From positions 2,852,001 through 2,916,000 of the forward strand of contig OU744451.1 in assembly GCA_916610825.1 (NCBI GenBank): a stretch of DNA of 64,000 nt, in the 5' to 3' direction. The notes beneath the pieces were generated by a model that did not search any database, had not been told where the DNA came from, and saw only the letters and a program-made list of their open reading frames with translations. Positions 61,501-64,000 of this stretch are shown one piece after another. The translations under genes and the position numbers were made by a program. Numbering within the stretch: the stretch's first letter is position 1; every line of letters starts with the position of its first letter. This DNA is from Haliclystus octoradiatus (lineage: Eukaryota; Cnidaria; Staurozoa; Stauromedusae; Haliclystidae).

Positions 61501-62861
61501 GTAATTCATGAAAATCTTTAAAAAAGAAAATATGAGATGATGATGATGATGATGTATTTTGTATTAAGTTGAAAAGGTCAACAACCATGTGGTATTGAAA
61601 TTTTCAATAACAATTGAGTATTGGTATTGAAAGTTGGGTAATTCATAATCGGTTAACCAATTAATTGGTAAATCGGCCCACCTGTATGCTATAATTAATT
61701 GGATATCTTTATATTTTTTTTAGTTCCTTCCTCATTGGATGGTTCATTTTAGATCATTATATAAATTCAAAAAAGAAATCCCATTTGCATTAGAACAAGC
61801 ATCAAAACGAAACTTTGAAGTTACAGATCAATTCATGTCAAATCTACGTAGTATTATGCGATTAATCAAGACTATTTATATGATAAAATCATATGAATCT
61901 TTTGTAGTTCATCCTTTATTAGGATATGCTGGTATGATCGACTATGTTGGACATGAAAGACTTATAAATCAACTTATTGAATGGAAAACACTTAATAAAA
62001 AACGCAAAGGACTTCATGATTTAGGAGATATACCATTACAGGCTGTTGCTTATTTAGGTGCTGTGAATTATGATCCAAATCATCCATACTTACAGGTAAT
62101 AACAAATCTGTTTGATAATTCAACCACAACATTTGATTTGTTTCCTTTATCACAAATATTTAGACGGGACAAACTTGTGAACAACACAATCTACCAATTA
62201 CATGTGACACGTGACATGCTGCCTTTAATGTGTAACGGCTAGGGCTTTGGGTTCAATTCTCAGCTTAAGCATACACATACAGGGTCCGACAATTTAAGTA
62301 GGAATCCCCGAATCCTAGATTCCAGGAGATTGGAGCAAATTCAGAAGAAAATTGATATTTTTAATGATTTATTGCTCAAACATCAACAAAAAAATTCAGA
62401 AAAAAATGTTTAAATGCCTCTAGGATTCCAGAAGGCTGAACCTTTTGTCGGACCCTGCACACAAATGCTTCAAGTACTAATCTATTGACCAGCAATTCTG
62501 GCTACAAAAAGCTACTAGCTTACTCGTTTGGTTTGGAAATGATAATATCCACAATAAAATATTATTTTGGTTATGATGCATATCCCCAAATTCAAAACTT
62601 ATGATACACATTTTTTGTGTTTCTTTCTAGATTCCATTTGCTTCAATTGGTGTATTATATAACAATGCTAGACCTTGTGATTTATATAAAATTGACGAAC
62701 GTGACCTAACTGTATTATGGGCGGAATGGTTGCGTCGATTAGTTGCATTCAAACAAAAATTTCCATTTTTATATGAACCATTATTATCCTATCCTACTAA
62801 TGAAAGAGCAAAACAATTCATGAATGTTGAATTTAAAAAAAAAATGATTTTATGTAAATGA
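58559..62861 (+). CDS. MGME1: MGME1, mitochondrial genome maintenance exonuclease 1 (5' end missing)
   Basis: MGME1 is a PD-(D/E)XK single-strand DNA exonuclease of the mitochondrial matrix that trims flap ends during mtDNA replication. Exons: 58559-58591 (33 nt, tentative), 58968-59279, 61724-62095, 62631-62861 (stop TGA 62859-62861). All are phase 0. The recoverable product is 315 residues; human is 344. Matches: YPSVTTILNQTR to the human PSVT.ILQQTM helix; GMIDYVG with D188; IEWKT with E201 and K203; and LQAVAYLGAVNYD with Q221, matching human LQVVAYMGAMNHD. The 13-residue spacing between D188 and E201 equals that between the human catalytic Asp pair. Then LWAEWLRRLVAF for human YWTKWLLRLEEY. 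The second catalytic acid is Glu here, Asp in human; both fit D/E-x-K. The mitochondrial targeting exon was not identified. Confidence 0.85.
58727..58812. mobile_element. Family B palindrome fragment, MGME1 intron
   Basis: GTTCATGAATAGTTTATGAA, GGGGCCATTTAATGTTCATG and TGAACTGTTTTTCACATGG mark the right half of a family B copy. Confidence 0.6.
58845..58912 (-). mobile_element. tRNA-like SINE head (antisense)
   Basis: On the minus strand: GGGTCTTAGCTTAGTGGTTA (A box), GTGTTGGACCTCG, then a B-box-like GGTCCGATCCC. It sits just upstream of MGME1 exon 58968-59279. Confidence 0.55.
60113..60214. mobile_element. Family B palindromic element, MGME1 intron
   Basis: GGTTCTCAGGAGTTCATGAA to CTGAACTGTTTTTCTCAGGGG, with TGTTAAGTGGTCCCGATTTT in the left arm. 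Confidence 0.7.
60600..60740. mobile_element. Partial copy of the long foldback element at 60900
   Basis: TTCATGAATGTTAGTAAAGC, ACAGTTCATGAGCTGAGTGA, then GTTCTCATGGGCAGAAAATAG and TTTGTGTGACCCC, the same succession as the left arm of 60900-61512. Confidence 0.6.
60900..61512. mobile_element. Long foldback element with TTCATGAAC outer ends, MGME1 intron
   Basis: Left arm: AGATGTTCATGAACTACTTA, ACAGTTCATGAACTAATGTG, CAGGGGCAGAACATAGGGGA, CCCCCTCAACATTTTCTA and AATGGTGAGCCTGCTATGGA. The right arm contains the inverse complement of each in reverse order (TCGGTACTTCAAAGTCCATA, TGTTGAGGGGGG, ATGTTGTGCCTCTGCA, AGTTCATGAACTGTTAATGA). Arms about 190 bp, loop about 230 bp. It appears to be a long relative of family B. 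Confidence 0.7.
62280..62457. mobile_element. Complete family C MITE, MGME1 intron
   Basis: 178 bp with exact 13-bp terminal inverted repeats CAGGGTCCGACAA / TTGTCGGACCCTG. The adjoining octamers TACACATA and CACACAAA agree at six of eight positions, a possible decayed 8-bp target duplication. CAGGG ends and 8 bp would fit a hAT-type MITE. Confidence 0.8.
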
Positions 62862-64000
62862 GGGAATATTATTAATATTTGGTATTATTAAATAGTATAT
62901 AGTGTATATACACACAGTTAGATAAATGTTTCATTTCAAACCATCATTTTATATATCTAATTATGATAATTTAAGTAATTGTAATTGTAATAGTAAGTAA
63001 TACATTAATCAATGAAACACTTCGTAAGCCAAAGAATTCATTATTGTATGTACAGTCAAGCATGTTATAACGGCCACCTCTATATAGCAGTCACCTGTCT
63101 ATAATGGTCACTTTTGCAATATCAAAATTAATTGTTTCTACTGAAATAGCCATGTGTATAAAGGCCACCTGTATATAGTGGTCAATTTATCTACCTCTCA
63201 TAGATGGCTGTTATATACAGGTTTTTAACTGTATAAATTTTTTGGGCATCATCTGAAACAAACTCATTTGAGTCATGTAGTTTAACTCATGAAGGCGCGC
63301 TTGATCGGAATAGGGTTAACAATTGACAAGGGGCTACCTCCGCTGAAGAGGGAACTATTTATAGAATTTAAATGAGAAACTGCTAGAAAAAGTTCCAACA
63401 TTTTTCCTGACAGCCAAAGCTTGTTTTCATCAACGAGGGGGTGGAAGTCCTCCGTCCCCTTCCCTCTCTAGCGCCACCTCTTTAGTTCCTGCTCTGCGAA
63501 GATTGTGGTTAATTAATTACAGTAGTACTAATGATACAACGTCTTCTTGTCATGTAAATAATTCATCATTTCTTATATTCAAACATGAGTACTGTTTCAT
63601 TTGTAGAATATAAACATTTCATCATAAACATTTTGTAGAATTGTTCTAGTCATTTTGATCAAAACAAGCTAAAAGAAATTTAGGAATAAGTAACATTTTA
63701 CTTAAAACAAGAAATCCTTAACTTGTCCGCATAGATACAAAATGATTTACCTTGTATACGCATTGTTTGAAAAAATTTCTTATTTTAAGTAAATATTTCT
63801 TTAACTCTTATTATTTTTCTCAAAATATTTCTCAAATGTAGACATAATAAATCTACGGTCTAAACCAAGGGACATTTCTCTCCGGGATTTCTGTACAATA
63901 AATTTGATGAGTAATATTTTGGTGTCTAATCATTTGACGAAACACAGCTGTTGCTTGAATATCATTTGAGTATTTCCATAAACTTCGTAACTGTGCTACA
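62862..64000. other. Spacer downstream of MGME1
   Basis: No gene seen. It holds the family A MITE at 63053-63231 and an inverted repeat near 63690-63800 (ACTTAAAACAAGAAATCC against TTTCTTATTTTAAGTA). The segment 63360-63480 (CAACATTTTTCCTGACAG...CATCAACGAGGGGGTGGAAG) resembles 56580-56730 after SEC63 and may be another dispersed repeat. Confidence 0.45.
63053..63231. mobile_element. Family A MITE copy downstream of MGME1
   Basis: A full-length copy of 179 bp flanked by TA, with ends CAGTCAAGCATG and CAGGTTTTTAACTG. It is more diverged than the intronic copies. Confidence 0.8.

Overview
The window is an AT-rich piece of a metazoan nuclear genome, most likely an invertebrate. The coding capacity lies in short exons bounded by GT-AG introns, and the spaces between are packed with non-autonomous repeats. 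I cannot name the species. A recurrent TAGGCCTA-like word and tRNA-derived SINEs fit a marine invertebrate, but that is a guess. Almost every long open frame here is a chance frame or the shadow of an exon. The genes below were rebuilt by joining exons whose reading phases agree and whose products resemble known families.

Layout: (1) 1881-2121, minus: the first two coding exons of a CCDC81-like (HU-domain) gene that runs off the left edge. (2) 4488-24906, minus: MCMDC2, 19 exons, about 682 residues, complete except that exon 8 has no recognisable donor. (3) 26242-56089, plus: SEC63, 22 exons, 747 residues, head-to-head with MCMDC2 across about 1.3 kb. (4) 58559-62861, plus: the body and 3' end of MGME1, the mitochondrial PD-(D/E)XK exonuclease. 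Its first, targeting-sequence exon was not found.

The main structural oddity is in SEC63. The block 34426-43737, holding exons 10-20, recurs almost base for base at 44238-53545. The end of the first copy and the start of the second sit exactly on the two edges of a 500-N gap. This is what two overlapping contigs joined without merging look like, so I treat the second copy as an assembly artefact. Because the duplicated exon set is a multiple of three and starts and ends in phase 0, a gene caller could report a false 1138-residue in-frame SEC63.

The introns and spacers hold a rich set of small mobile elements: a 177-bp TA-flanked MITE beginning CAGTCAAACCTG; a very abundant palindromic element built of TTCATGAAC words and ending in CCCCTGCG/CGCAGGGG, also TA-flanked; a MITE with CAGGGTCCGACAA ends; an 882-bp hAT-like element with a perfect 8-bp target duplication; several larger foldback elements; and tRNA-derived SINEs. 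The four genes show no evident joint function. SEC63 serves ER protein translocation, MCMDC2 meiotic recombination, MGME1 mitochondrial DNA maintenance, and CCDC81 a ciliary or centrosomal role.
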